The notes: generated from the sequence alone by a model not told the origin. Shown: positions 1 through 11,239, counted from the first letter of the stretch. The stretch is DNA of 64,000 bases from Phascolarctos cinereus (GCF_002099425.1 NW_018343982.1:14548501-14612500), one strand, 5' to 3'. A program made the numbers and translations.

Positions 1-249
1 TTGACTGGTGGTACTCAAAATGTGACCTCTTGTATAATGGCTAACTAGTGGAGATATTTCTGGAGGAACTGAATTATATTAATCAGCATTCTTGCCTGAT
101 CTTGACATTCATATCTGAAACCAAAAGCAAGAGGGAAGGTACAGCTACAATGAAGAGTGGTTAATAGGAGAGGCAGAGAAAAGAGTTGGTAGAGTAGGTT
201 TTCTTATAAACTCTTAAATAACTACAAGAAATATTATTGCACAAGACAT

Positions 250-1555
250 TTGGTCATGATGGATTGTGAAACTAATGACTGGTAAAAAGATCTGCAATAA
301 AAAGTTTGTGGCCAATACCAATTGCCAAGGAGAGTGGTGTAGAGAAATTAGAGAAAAAAATTAATAAGATCCTCCAAATCAAATCAAAAGACATTTTTGA
401 TTTCAGTGCAAAGGTGGGGAAAACTGAGGGTGTTGAGAAATATAAGGGAAAGTATGGTTCAGAAGAAAGAAATGAGAGAAGTCAAAAACTTGTAGATAAT
501 ACAGAAGCCTCATACCTCTGTATTATGAACACTTTCTTCAAAAAAAAAGTGGGTGCCGAATATGGCAAATATGAAGTAAAGAACAAAAATGCATTTTAAC
601 AGACAGGGAAAGACTTACTACAAGTCAGCTGTCTGCACATCATGAGATGACCATCAACTTGTCAGTACTAAGATTAGAACTTAAACAGAAAGAAAGGTAG
701 TAAGAAAAATGTATGGTGTACAATTAAGACCATTTAACCTTGAATTATTTGAAAAAGCTATTGGAAATTTAAAAATGGGAACTGAACAATAGAAATGACA
801 TCAACACTGACTATAATAATTTCATCCATTTGTTAAACTAATATAAATTAATTTCTACACAATTAAGAGATCAAAAGGACCCCAGAAGGCACCTTAGTAA
901 CAAATAACTGTTTTGCTTACAAAATGGAGAAATATGTCCACCAAAGAAAATATCAGTTTAGAAGCTCATCTGTAAAAGAAGGATGATAAGCAACTATGAG
1001 TAGTATCATGTAATTAAGCAGAGAGAAGCAATGGAGAGCAAAACCAACCTAGAGAAAGCTTGGCAAGATATCAAATTAAGCATGGTACTCCAAAGTCATT
1101 CAAGGACGAAAACAGAAATAAGAATACAAATTGAGAGAAAATGAAAATGATTTACAAAATCTAGTACAACAAACTGTTTTCTTGATCAAGGATAATGGAT
1201 CCACCACGTGGACTCTAACTAACTTCAGTCTCTCAGGTGCGTATTGAGTAAAAATGTTACTAAAGAGAACAATGACAGGAAAAGCAACCAGATAGAATCA
1301 AGTATATCTAGTGGAGATTCGTGAATGAGGTGATACAATTGTAGGGGCAAATGGATCTATTTTAATAGTCCTTTGACTAGATTTCAGCATGTATCTCAAT
1401 GGACACCCTATCGAACTGTTCTGATGATAAGCATATCTGGGAGAAACAATATTGATGGATAATTAACTGGTCCCAGATTTGAAAAAGTGGAGAGTGAGCT
1501 TAATGGAGGCTTTTAAGAAATTGAAAAGCACTTTAAAAGTCATCACTTTGAAGAG
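250..1555 (+). mobile_element. RTE-type LINE relic (endonuclease part readable)
   Basis: The reading frame at 306-599 carries an RTE/BovB-like AP-endonuclease segment. It contains a FSAKVG motif, equivalent to the usual GDFNAKVG, about 35 residues in. This is followed by YGSEERNERSQKLVD and CIMNTFFKKK, which match the RTE block that reads G-x-RNERGQ-LVD then NTFFKK. Past a stop near 600, weaker similarity to the end of the endonuclease continues to about 800. From 800 to 1555 the assignment rests on position and A-rich composition only. The copy has many stops and is dead. The endonuclease identity is fairly sure; the boundaries are not. Confidence 0.65.
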
Positions 1556-1560
1556 GATTC

Positions 1561-2218
1561 TGGGAGGATGGCAAAATAAAACAGGAAATACTGGGCTCCC
1601 AAAATTTCTCCCACAAATAAGAGAAAATGTTGCCTCAAACTGAACTTTGAGTGGCAGAAATTATTATTTTTTTATTTTTTAAATTTTTATTTTTTGCTAG
1701 GCAATGGAGTTAAGTGACATGCCCAGGGTCACACAGCTAGTAAGTGTTATGTGTCTGAGGCCAGATTTGAACTCAGGTCCTCCTGAATCCAGGGCTGGTG
1801 CTCTATCCACTTTGCCACCTAGCAGCCCCTAGAAATTATTAAAAGTCAGGGTAAAGCAGTTGTCCTCCTAAGACAACTTAGGAGCATCTTAGGAAATACC
1901 TGACGTCCTGGGGCAGAGATTTGGCCAGACTGAAGTGCAAACACCTTCAGGCAGACTCCGCTGAATTAAAAACAATGAGCCCTGACCAGCAACAGCCTTG
2001 ACTTCAGGAACAGTGTGGGGGCTGTTTAGCTGAGTAGGGGAAGATGGAAGCACCCTCTGCTGTCGTGGGACACCAGGCCCAGCTGTGGCTGAGCAGATAT
2101 AGTCCAAGGATGCAGCAGTGGGTGAGGAGGAGTGAGCACATGCCTGGTGATTGTGGTAGCAGAGAGGCAAGGACCTGGCTGGCTGTGGGTGCTTGCAGGA
2201 GAGCAGAGGTGGGGAGAG
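1561..2218 (+). mobile_element. L1 5' UTR-like segment
   Basis: It starts with GGAGGATGGCAAAATAAAAC and runs into a GC-richer, CAG-rich stretch. This resembles the start of marsupial L1 5' UTRs, where an aagatggc-gagtaaa opening is followed by text about a 'gtggcagaa' site. A short SINE interrupts it at 1666-1830. At about 2219 it joins mid-ORF2 sequence directly; ORF1 and the N-terminal part of ORF2 are absent. Confidence 0.5.
1656..1840 (-). mobile_element. CORE-SINE, short A-tailed type, with target duplication
   Basis: Reverse complement of a tRNA-headed marsupial SINE: ggggctgctaggtggc head, gatagagcacc, CORE segment with 'gtgaccctgggc', then an A-rich tail read here as T-rich sequence at 1666-1675. 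Perfect 10-bp target duplications AGAAATTATT flank it at 1656-1665 and 1831-1840, so it is a whole insertion into the L1 5' region. Confidence 0.9.
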
Positions 2219-4640
2219 CAAAAACAGAGATAGAAAATTATATAGAACAATTTCGTTAATGAATGTAGATGCAAAAATCTTAAATAAAATACTAGTTAGG
2301 AGACTGCAATAATATATTACAAAGATTATAAATTGTGACCAAGTGGGATTCATACCAGGAATGCAGGGGTGGTTTAATACAAGGAAGACTATCAATCTGA
2401 TTGATTATGTTAACAACAAAAGTAACAGAAATCATCAGATTATATCTATAGATGCAGAAAGAGCTTTTGATAAAATACAATGTTCATTCATATTAAAAAA
2501 CATTTGAAAGCATAGGTATGCAGGAATTTATTCCTTAAAATGGTGAGAAGCATTTACCTAAAAGCATCAGCAAGCATTATTTGTAACGTGGATAAGCTAG
2601 AAGCCTTCCCAGTAAGATTAGGTATGAAACAAGGATGTGCATTGATGCCACCAATATGCCACCAATATTATTCAGTATTGTATTAGAAACACTAGAAATA
2701 GCAATAAGAGAAGAAAACGAAATTGAAGGAATCAGAATAGGCAATGAGGTAATAAAACTATTTCTTTTTGCAGATGATAGGATGATATACTTAGAAAATC
2801 CTAAAGATTCAACTAAAAAATTAGTGGAAACAATAATTTTAGCAAAGTAGCAGGATATAAAGTGAACCCATAGAAATCATCAGCATTTCTATATATCAGC
2901 AACAAAACCCTGCAAGAAGAGATAGTAAGAGATGTGCCATTTAAAATAACTATAGTCAGTATAAAGTACCTGGGAGTATACCTACCAAAATAAACCCAGG
3001 AACTACATGAACATAATTATGAAACATTTTTTATACAAAGTCAGATTTTAAAAAAATAGAGGAATATTAATTATTCATGGGTAGGTAGGGCCAATATATT
3101 AAAAATGACAGTTTTACCTAATCTGTTTATTCAATGCCATCCCAAGTAAATTTCCCAAAAATTATTTTATTAACCTAGAAAAAATGATAAAGTTCATTTG
3201 AAGAACAAAAGGTCAAGAATACAAAAGGAATTAATGGAAAAAAGGTGAAGGAAGTTTAATAATACCAGATCTTAGACTATACTATAAGGCAGTAATTATC
3301 AACTATCTGGTACTGGCTGAGAAATAGAAAGGGATCAGAATAGACATATAATACATAGTATCAAATGATTATAGTAAGCTTTTGTTTGATAAACCTTTAG
3401 GATAAGAACTCATTATTTGGTAAAAAAAAAATTGTTGGGAAAGCTGGAAAGCAGTGGCTGAAATTGGACATAGACCAAAAAACTTACTGGTTAAGAAATA
3501 GAAAGGAGATCAATGGAACAGAGCAGACACACAATTTACAGCATTAAATAAATATAGTAACCTTGTATTTGACAAGTATAAAGACTTAAGATTTGGGGAT
3601 AAGAATTCATTATTTGGTAAAAATTGTAAGCAGTCTGGCAGCAATCAGACATAGACCAGTATCTTACACCATTTACCAAGAAAAGGTCAAAATGGATATA
3701 TGACCTACATATAAAGAGTGATGTTACAAGAAAATTGGAAGAACGTGGGATATATTGCTTATCAGACTTATGGATAGGAAACAGTTTGTGAATAAACAAA
3801 AGATAGAGAGCAAGGTGAGGTGTAAATTGGATAATTTTAATTATATTAAATTTAAAAGGTTTTGTACAGATAAAACAAATGTAGCCAACATCAGATGGAA
3901 AGCAGAAAATTGGGAGAAAATTTTTATAGACAGTTTCTCAGGTAATGGTCTAATATCTAAAATATAAAGAACTTTGTCAAATCTATGAGAATGAGTCATT
4001 CCTCAATTGATAAATGATCAAATGATATGAAAAGGCAGTTTTTCAATGAAGAAATCAAAACAATTTATAGTCACAAAAAAAATGCTCCAAATCATTATTG
4101 GTTAGAGAAATGCAAATTAAAACAACTTTGAAATATCATTTTATACCTATCGGATTGGCTAACATGATAGAAGGGGAAAGTGACAAATGTTGGAGGGGAT
4201 GTGGAAAAATTAGGACACTAATTCATTGCTGGTGAAATTGTGATATGATCCAACCCTTTTGGAGAGCAATCTGAAATTATGCCCAAAGAGTTATTGAAAT
4301 GCCTATATAGCAGTACTAGTTCTATTTCCAAAGATGATTGGGGAAAAACAAAAAGAACTCATATGTTCTAAAATATTTATAGCTGCTCTCTTTGTAGTGG
4401 CAAAGAACTGGAAATGTCAGGGATGCCCACCAATTGCGGAATGGCTGACTAAGTTGTAGTATATGATTGTGATTGAATATTACTGTGCTATACAAAATGT
4501 TGAGCTTGATGATCTTAGAAAAGCATGGATAGACTTGCACAAAATAATGAAGAGTGAAATGAGCAGAACATTGTATACACTCACAACAATATTATTTTAA
4601 GAACAACGTTGAGTGAATAAGTCATTTTGACTATTATAAA
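2219..4640 (+). mobile_element. L1 ORF2 fragment (reverse transcriptase to C-terminus)
   Basis: Conceptual translation in broken frames reads the L1 reverse-transcriptase core: [17 protein letters not shown] near 2335, [11 protein letters not shown] near 2450, and ILFSIVLE at about 2665 followed by LFLFADD near 2765 (the catalytic FADD box). The C-terminal region follows to about 4600, ending with the typical 'gaatggctgactaagttg' and 'gagtgaaatgagcagaac' stretches. Stops and frameshifts are common. The segment at 3311-3658 contains two successive diverged copies of the same ORF2 stretch, which normal L1 has once. Confidence 0.92.
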
Positions 4641-5020
4641 TACCCAGAATAGCTACAAAGAATATATGAAGGAAGACACTGTCTGCATCCACATAAAGAA
4701 GTGACAAATAGATGTATAATATGATTTTACATACATGCATACATATATACACATATGCATATACATACACATATATATATACAAATATGTGTGTGTGTAA
4801 TGGTAGCCATGTCTAGGGCAGGGAGGGAGGGAGGAAACAAAAAGGGAAAATAGAAAAAAGAAATTACATGATAACAATTATATATTTAAAAGGAATAGCA
4901 AGCTGTACATAATAGATTTGCAGTTTCATATGCAACAATTTTTATAATACTATTTTATGTAAATACTTGTTTTAGTCCATAAATTAAAAATACAAAATAC
5001 ATTTAAATAATAATAACAAG
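4641..5020 (+). mobile_element. L1 3' UTR and A-rich end
   Basis: Follows ORF2 directly. It holds a TA/TG-rich tract (4730-4800), a G-rich patch (gggagggagggagg near 4822), the marsupial L1 3' phrase 'agctgtacataatagatttg' and an A-rich terminus ending near 5020. Confidence 0.75.
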
Positions 5021-5097
5021 AAGAACAGACTTCAAGTTTCGTTGAGAAAGTTAAATTGTTTTCCTCAGAGCAAACACAGTTGATATACTCCAAAAGA

Positions 5098-5112
5098 GCC
5101 ACTAGATGGCAG
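5098..5112 (+). promoter_or_regulatory. CTCF-like core motif 1
   Basis: GCCACTAGATGGCAG fits the CTCF core CCASYAGRKGGCRS at every position. It lies 46 bp upstream of a second match in the same orientation. Occupancy is not known from sequence. Confidence 0.6.
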
Positions 5113-5144
5113 AACCAGACCTTCTAGACATAAAATCATAGCCA

Positions 5145-5161
5145 CCACCAGATGGCGCTGG
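5145..5161 (+). promoter_or_regulatory. CTCF-like core motif 2
   Basis: CCACCAGATGGCGCTGG is a full CTCF core match including the GCGC-type 3' end. Same strand as motif 1. Paired same-strand motifs are typical of stable CTCF sites. About 35 kb upstream of the SLC18A2 first exon. Confidence 0.65.
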
Positions 5162-5582
5162 CCAAGCTTTTGACAGAGTCACCATCCTTTCCACTGAAAT
5201 AGATTAACAGGAAAGAAAAGGAAAAAACACTGCTGGTTAAGACAAAGTTGTGTCTGACTTTGTGTATTATGTTGTGGAAACAAGGGGCTCCAGTGTTGGC
5301 CTCCAATACTGCTGTCTACAGGCACACACATGTTATCTGGCAACGAATGCACTCCTCCCATCCACCCCAAATACCAAGCAGCCCTCTGGACTGACGCATG
5401 GAAGGTCTGTCTATCAGGAGAAGTATCAGAGGAGGAAGGAAGATAGAGCCCAGAGTCACTGGAGCCCTCGCAGGTTAAGTGAAACTGGAAAATCTTCCTG
5501 ATGGGGAAGGAGGGGAAGGATCCCTGCAGCCTCAGAAGGAAATGCTATTGTGGAAATCAATTGTTATTGACTACCCACATAA

Positions 5583-5875
5583 GAACACTGAGCTTGTAGG
5601 CAGGAAGATCTGAGTTCAAATATGACCTCAGACATTTACAAGAAGATCTAGCTTCCATTGCCTCTTTGGGAAACATACTAGCTGTGTGACCCTGGGCAAG
5701 TCACTTAACCCTTATTTGTCTCAGTTCCTCATCTGTAAAGAAGGGAACATACTGGACAAGGAAATGGCAAACTTCTCCAATATCTTTGGCATGAATACCC
5801 CATAGACAAAAGTCTGGGGGGGTTACGTAGAGTCAGACATGACTCAATGCCTGAACAACAATAACAACCAATATA
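5583..5875 (+). mobile_element. CORE-SINE, RTE-tailed type
   Basis: The tRNA-like head is worn. The CORE 'agctgtgtgaccctgggcaa' is clear, followed by the 'aaggaaatggcaaac' stretch and the 3' end 'gagtcagacatgactcaatg...gaacaacaataacaa', which resembles RTE 3' ends. About 37 bp at 5639-5676 are extra relative to other copies in this window. Confidence 0.85.
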
Positions 5876-5943
5876 AGAACTGGGTCTTTGGTGTTTCCAG
5901 AAAAGAAAAAAAATGTATCATTATTTGAAGATTTCTCTGTGGT

Positions 5944-6140
5944 CTGAAAGATGGTAGGAGGTAGCGTGAGGTAGTGGAAAGATCAACAGATTTAAAGCCA
6001 GAGACCTGCGTTCAAATGCTGGCTCTGCTATTGATTAATTATGTAACCTGCGAAATCACTTAATTTCTCTGGATCCGCAAAATGGTAGGAATGGGCTAGA
6101 TCAGATGTAAGATTCCTTCAAGCTCTAAACCTCTTAAGTT
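5944..6140 (+). mobile_element. MIR/Ther-type SINE
   Basis: Runs from 'gtagtggaaagatcaacag' through 'gttcaaatgctggctctgc' and 'tgtaacctgcgaaatcactt' to 'aagattccttcaagctctaa', the usual MIR order. Diverged. Confidence 0.75.
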
Positions 6141-6297
6141 AAAACCCTGAGGAAAAGTTCCCTTCCCGAGTCCTAAGAATCTGACTTATCTATTTACTTT
6201 CATCTCTGAAGGACATGGAAAGCCTTATTTATGTGGCAATGGGAATTCTCCTTTTGAGGTATTGTCAGCTACCTGGCTCTGTAACTTTACAATTATT

Positions 6298-6500
6298 TGC
6301 AGTGTGGTGGAGTGGATGGAACACTGGCATGGGAGTTGAGAGATCTGGATTCTAGTCCCAGGTCTGCCACCAACTAACAGTGTGACCCTGGGCAAGTCAC
6401 ATGACTTCGTTGGGACTTCATTTTCCCACTTATAAAATGTAAGAATTGGGGTCAGGTAACCCCTAACATACCTTTCTAGCTCAGATTTTGATTCTGTTGT
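6298..6500 (+). mobile_element. MIR/Ther-type SINE
   Basis: Contains 'gtggatggaacactggcat', 'agtgtgaccctgggcaagtc' and 'cccacttataaaatgtaag', the MIR head, CORE and tail in order. Confidence 0.8.
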
Positions 6501-6559
6501 ACAATGCTTTCTAAATGTGAACTGCTATCAATATTTTCCTCACACAGGATCGTAGATTT

Positions 6560-6650
6560 AAAAGCAAGTGCCCTCATTTTACAGATGAGGAAACTGAGAT
6601 TTAGTGAGGTTAAGGGTCTTGCCCAAAGCTACACAGTTAGTGCTTTTCAG
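6560..6650 (-). mobile_element. MIR fragment
   Basis: 'cattttacagatgaggaaac' followed by 'cttgcccaaagctacacag' is the reverse complement of the MIR CORE and 3' part. Confidence 0.75.
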
Positions 6651-6699
6651 GGAAGATTGACATTGACTTAATTCACAAAGCTTGATAAGGTTTGCTAAA

Positions 6700-6835
6700 C
6701 TTAAGGTTATCTAATTCAATCTCTTCATTTTACAGATGAGGAAACTGAGACTGAATGAAGTGACTTGTCCCAGGTCACAAAGCTAGTAAGTGTTGGAAGT
6801 GGAATTTAAACCCCAGGCCTCTGGCTCCAGGTTCA
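6700..6835 (-). mobile_element. MIR fragment
   Basis: Antisense MIR: 'cattttacagatgaggaaac', 'gacttgtcccaggtcacaaa', 'gctagtaagtg' in order. One of three antisense MIR pieces within 500 bp. Confidence 0.8.
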
Positions 6836-6904
6836 TTATTCTTTTCTTTTCTTTTTAAAAATTAATCATTATTCTTTTCATTGTAACTTGCTGCCTCCCA
6901 CAAT

Positions 6905-7040
6905 AAGAATTATAAAATCTCAGAGCTGGATGGGATCTTAAAAATCATTTGGTTGAGCCCAGTCATTTTACAAATGAGGAAACAGAGACCTAGAGAGATG
7001 AGGTGATTTGCTCAAGGTCATATGGTAAGTGACAGAACTT
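6905..7040 (-). mobile_element. MIR fragment
   Basis: Antisense MIR with the extended start 'tctcagagctggatgggatc', then 'acaaatgaggaaacagagac' and 'tgctcaaggtcatatgg'. Confidence 0.75.
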
Positions 7041-7074
7041 TTCCCCTCCATCAAAAAGACAGTGACCTTCCTTG

Positions 7075-7455
7075 AAATGGCCTCCCCACTAATCCCTACC
7101 TATTGAAATTCTGCTTATCTTTGAACGCCTAGCTCATATGCTTCCTCTTCTATGAAGACTTTCCTGGGGTGATCTCCGCCTTCTGTAAACTTCTATCTAT
7201 TGTCCTTACACTCTATTGTGTAGTATAGGTTTTTTTTGTGTATGTGATACATCTTCAATTTAATTCCACAAGCATTCAATACATTCCTACTCTGTGGTGG
7301 GCACTCTGCTAGGTACTGGATGTACAAAGAAAGGCAAAAATGAAATCCATCCTTTCCCTCAGGAAGCTTACTTCTGCTAGGTTATGAGTTCATTAGGGTT
7401 AGGGATGGACCGTTTCTGTATCCTCCATAGCCTTGCACAGCAGAGAAGTAAAGAA
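7075..7455 (+). mobile_element. L2 LINE 3' fragment, interrupted
   Basis: The piece at 7075-7250 has the L2 phrase around 'cctcttctatgaagactttcc'. The piece at 7381-7455 has 'gggatggaccgtttctgtat' and 'ccttgcacagcag', the next part of the L2 3' end. Another L2 piece in the other orientation lies between them. Confidence 0.6.
7255..7380 (-). mobile_element. L2 LINE 3' end, antisense
   Basis: 'acaagcattcaatacattcc', 'gggcactctgctaggtactg' and 'tacaaagaaaggcaaaaatg' are the reverse complement of the L2 3' terminus. It sits inside a plus-strand L2 piece. Confidence 0.7.
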
Positions 7456-7487
7456 TCAAAAATCTTAGATAAGATCCAAAGCAGAGC

Positions 7488-7748
7488 TTCTTAACTTGGG
7501 GTATGAAGACCCCGCAAAGGGTTCATGGGTAGATGGATGTCTTTCCCATCTGAGGTCAACTTAGAGGCAAAAAACATGATTTCTTTATTTTCACTAACTT
7601 TTGTTTCCTTTGAAATTCTATATGTATTTTATTCATTGAAAAATATTATTCTAAGGAGTCAGTCCATAAACTTCCCAGACTGCCAGAGGGATCCATTACA
7701 CACACACACATACACACAGAGAAAGAGAGAGATTAGGAACCCCTGACC
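7488..7748. mobile_element. hAT-like nonautonomous DNA transposon
   Basis: Ends are 'cagagcttcttaactt' and 'ttaggaacccctga', inverted relatives of the 'ggttcttaacc' terminus seen in at least seven copies here. Body includes 'aggagtcagtccataaac'. A (CA)n tract has grown inside (7696-7720). Confidence 0.55.
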
Positions 7749-8478
7749 AAGTCCAAACGTTATCTGAAATATGAATGCCCTTCATACTGTTGCCTGACAA
7801 GGTCAACCAGCACCTGTTTGATGATTCCTAGTGGTAGGGAATTAGCTGTTTTTTTTTTTTAAGATGGCCGATTTCATCTTAGGGCAGGTCTCATTGGTCT
7901 TAAGTTCTTTCCCCCACTGCCCCCAAATCTGCTTGCTCCTGAGAATTTCAGGGAGGCTCTTGCTAATCTAATTCAAGGAAACTGGACTGTGATTGGCAAA
8001 GACGCAGAGCTTGGCCTCTGAAGTACCTGACTGAGCGCTCCCCTAGAAGAGACATTCATTCCTCCACCTATTGGGATATTTACTGACAGTGCCCCAGCCA
8101 CGTGCTGGGCTCAGTGTCAGATGGTGGTTTTATAAATGAATTGGAACAGCGGGGGAAATAGAAACATCCTCCATCAGCCCCAAATCACCAATCAATGTGA
8201 CTCTGTAGAAGACTATAAAATAGATGGAGGGAACACAACCCAGAGGGGAAGCCTTTCCAAAATCTGTCTTGTTCAGCGTTTACCAAATTCATCTTGTATG
8301 GTCAAAGAATACAAATATATTTTCATTAAAGAGTGTTCCCTTCCTTCCCCACCCCCATCCTGCATACACACATTAAAATAACATTAGGGCTAAGCCACAA
8401 AATAACTAGAGAAACCCCAGGAAATTAGGAGATGCTGTGATAACATTACACCTTTGTTTCAGTTAAGCAAGTGCGTGG

Positions 8479-8479
<1 letters not shown>
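7749..8479. other. Mostly unclassified intergenic sequence
   Basis: A short stretch at 7790-7832 resembles a CR1/L3 3' part. An 11-nt T run follows near 7851. Weak L2-like text lies near 8055-8110. Nothing coding recognised. Confidence 0.4.

Positions 8480-8521
<42 letters not shown>
8480..8521. repeat. (CA)21 microsatellite
   Basis: Uninterrupted CA dinucleotide run. Confidence 0.99.
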
Positions 8522-8523
<2 letters not shown>

Positions 8524-9735
8524 GATTGCTCAGAGATGCTCAGATAAATGGTGACAGATTGTACTAGAATGGCTGCCTTTAGAGAAGGTAGAAAGGACCT
8601 GCTGAGAAGTGAATTTAGTGTAGACATCAGGCACGAGTGAATCAGTGCAGGAGAGAACTTCAGGTGTAAACTAGTCAAAATGGAGGCTGACATTTAGAAA
8701 GCACTTTCAGGTTTAACAAAATGCTCTGCTTCTATTATCTCTGTAATAGGGGTGCTGTGCAGTGCTGGAGAACAGGGGGGACCTGCTTCTCTTACGACAT
8801 CTAGGTCGAATTCTCTTTTGTTGTTATCACACTGGAAACTCTCCTCAGATCTAGCTAGGTTAACAAATTGCAGAAAGTCTGCAAAAAAGCAAAGAAAAGC
8901 TGGGTAGCTTTGAAAACAAAGTGTAGTACTTATATAGGTTTTCTTGAGATAGAAATTTATTGTTTTAAATCAAATCTTCTCTTCTGTTCTGCTGTGTGTG
9001 GCAAGGTTCTTCTTTTACTTTTCTCATTTTGTATTCAAAATGAATTTTCAGAAAAATTACAAAAAAACACAAAATGTTTAGACTTCATATTATAATCAAA
9101 AGCAAAACAATTAGGAAAATGATGGTGATGGCAGCAATAGCAGCACAGGTAGAGAACCTCCTCTCAATCCCCTATCCCTAGAGCTAGCCCTTCCTTTTCA
9201 TTGAGTACCCTGGTGACTCAGGGAGCTTTTCTCTAGTTCTCTGAGCTTCTTTTAGGGAGAGAAATCAAAGAACTGATCTGCTGGATAGAAACCTCCCACC
9301 ACTGAGGGGACGACGGGATGTAACAGGCATAAGGGATGACTGCAGTAATTCCTGCAGGAATTGGTAGTGTGCTAGGTACTGGATTTCTCCACCAGAACTT
9401 CTCGCTGTCACCCCAGACTGTACTAACTCCCTTGAGCAAGGCACCAACAAGCCTTCACCCAGCCACTGCCACCAACTGGAAAGTCCAGGGGAATTCCCAC
9501 TTAGCCAGGCCCAGGGAGAGGGCACTGGCATATAAACATGCCCATGTTATCATCTATTCCCTTCCTCCTCTTTCCTCTCTCAAACCTTGTGCCCCAGTGT
9601 TCCAGAATCCGCCATCAATTCCTGTATCATTCACCTAAGCCAGTCAATCCGGGCCATAGAAGTGCCCCATTTGCTTCCAAGCAGTTGTTGGAAAACATCA
9701 CTCCAAGTCTGTGGGACCAGGTTCCTATTCAGACC
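8522..9735. other. Repeat-poor intergenic sequence
   Basis: Only a short MIR-like trace near 8695-8745 ('aaagcactttcaggtttaac'). A perfect 16-bp palindrome AATTCCTGCAGGAATT lies at 9347-9362. Open frames at 9233-9638 overlap on both strands and match nothing I know. Confidence 0.4.
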
Positions 9736-9739
9736 CTTC

Positions 9740-9960
9740 TTATTTTTCATTTAAGCCTCACAACAAACCCTGTGAATGACTACTACCAGGATCATCATTC
9801 ACATTCTAAAGATGAATAAAATAAGACTCATCGAGTAATTGTTATTTGCCCAAGGTCACACAGTTATTAAGGAGCAGAGAAGGAAATTGAAGCCAGGTCT
9901 GGATTCCAAATTCAATGTTTTTCCCACCATGCTATGTTGCTTCTCTGCCAACCTCCTCTC
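9740..9960 (-). mobile_element. MIR/Ther SINE
   Basis: Antisense order: 'aagcctcacaacaaaccctg', 'cattctaaagatgaataaaa', 'tgcccaaggtcacacagtta', 'gaagccaggtctggattcc', near full length. Confidence 0.85.
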
Positions 9961-10249
9961 CCACTGCACCATAGACAGGTGATCATCCAGAATCTGCTTA
10001 GACATTCACAGTGATCAGGAGTGGTCTAGCCCACACCTAGAGACAGCACTGGTAATTTACAAAACCTCCATGGGATCCAAAAATCATCCTGAAGTGGGGG
10101 GAGGGAAGGACTGGACAAACAAGCAAATTCCATCATGTGCTTGGATATATAAAGAGTGCCATTCTTGGAAACCTTCCCATTGGGCATTCTAGCCAGTGTT
10201 CAATAGTTTTTCTCTTAGCATGGCAACAGCACTTACAAAGAATATGTGT

Positions 10250-10492
10250 AGCCTTTAGGTGGCACAGTGGATAGAGTGCTGGGCCTGGAGTCAGGAAGAC
10301 CTGAGTTCAAATCCAGCCTCAGACACTTTACTAGCTGTGTGACCCTGGGCAAGTCACTTAACTCTGTTTGCCTCAGTTTCTTCAACTGTAAAATGAACTG
10401 GAGAAGGGAATGGTAAACTATTCCAGTATCTTTGCCAAGAAAACCCCAAATAGGGTCACAAGGAGTCAGACACCATTGGACAACAACAAAAA
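10250..10492 (+). mobile_element. CORE-SINE, RTE-tailed type
   Basis: Complete: head 'aggtggcacagtggatagag', CORE 'agctgtgtgaccctgggcaa', tail 'ccaagaaaaccccaaatagg' and end 'cagacaccattggacaacaa'. Confidence 0.93.
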
Positions 10493-10750
10493 TTTTCAGA
10501 ATAAGCAAGTTAGATATTATCGTTAAAAGGAATGTACCTTCTTAGAAAAGTAATAGCAACAAGTCACATTTGTAAATCTTTAAGATTTACAAAGTGCTTG
10601 GCTCACACCATCCCATAAGGTGAATAGTAGTTCATTTTAGCTAGAAATTCAAAAGAGTAGGGCTATAGGGAGGGGAAAAGAGGTAGATCTGGAGTAAGAA
10701 GGAAATGCCAAGACAAGATCAATAGAATCAGATTCCCAGGGACAGTTGGA

Positions 10751-10985
10751 GCAGCTAGGTAGCACCATAGTGCATAGAGGGCTGGGCCTGGAATCAGGAA
10801 GACTCATCTTCCTGAGGTCAAATCTAACCTCAGACACTTCCTAGCTGTGTGAGCCTGGGCAAGTTACTTGACCCAGTTTATCTCAGTTTCTGCATTTGTA
10901 AAATGAGTTGGAGAAGGGAATGGCAAACTACTCCAGTATCTTTTACCAAGAAAACGAAGAGTCAAACATGACCGAACAACAACCT
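10751..10985 (+). mobile_element. CORE-SINE, RTE-tailed type (variant)
   Basis: Head 'gagcagctaggtagcaccat', variant insert 'aagactcatcttcctgaggt', CORE, then 'gagtcaaacatgaccgaaca'. The insert also occurs in the copy at 45923. Confidence 0.92.
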
Positions 10986-11172
10986 AGGGACACCAGACCA
11001 AGCCAACAGCTCCCAGCTAGCAACCAACTGAAGTCTGTAGTCCTCAGCATGTGCCCCAGGACAAGTATCCTTTTACCTTGTATGTTAAATGGGCTCTAGT
11101 TTGCCTCTGTCAAGGAGCAATTCTATTAAGTGCTGAGACCTACATACTCACTTTCCAGGTCTAGGGGTCTTG

Positions 11173-11211
11173 GGGTGTGTGTGTGTGTGTGTGGTGTGTG
11201 TGTGTATATAT
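11173..11211. repeat. (TG)n(TA)n microsatellite
   Basis: TG run with one interruption, ending in a short TA run. Confidence 0.95.
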
Positions 11212-11239
11212 ACTGAAGTAAAGAAGTTCACTGGGGCTG

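Larger units (their letters stand above)
5021..5580. other. Repeat-free interval with CTCF-like motifs
   Basis: No interspersed repeat recognised. The notable content is the motif pair described separately. No convincing coding signal: the short open frames have no recognisable product. Confidence 0.6.

Noticed and set aside
306-599. 97-codon open frame at the left edge
   Set aside because: Matches an RTE endonuclease segment with downstream stops; treated as a LINE relic, not a host gene.
2635-2850. Open frame with a FADD motif
   Set aside because: It is part of the L1 reverse transcriptase at 2219-4640.
9347-9362. Perfect 16-bp palindrome AATTCCTGCAGGAATT
   Set aside because: Too short to mean much by itself and no related sites nearby.
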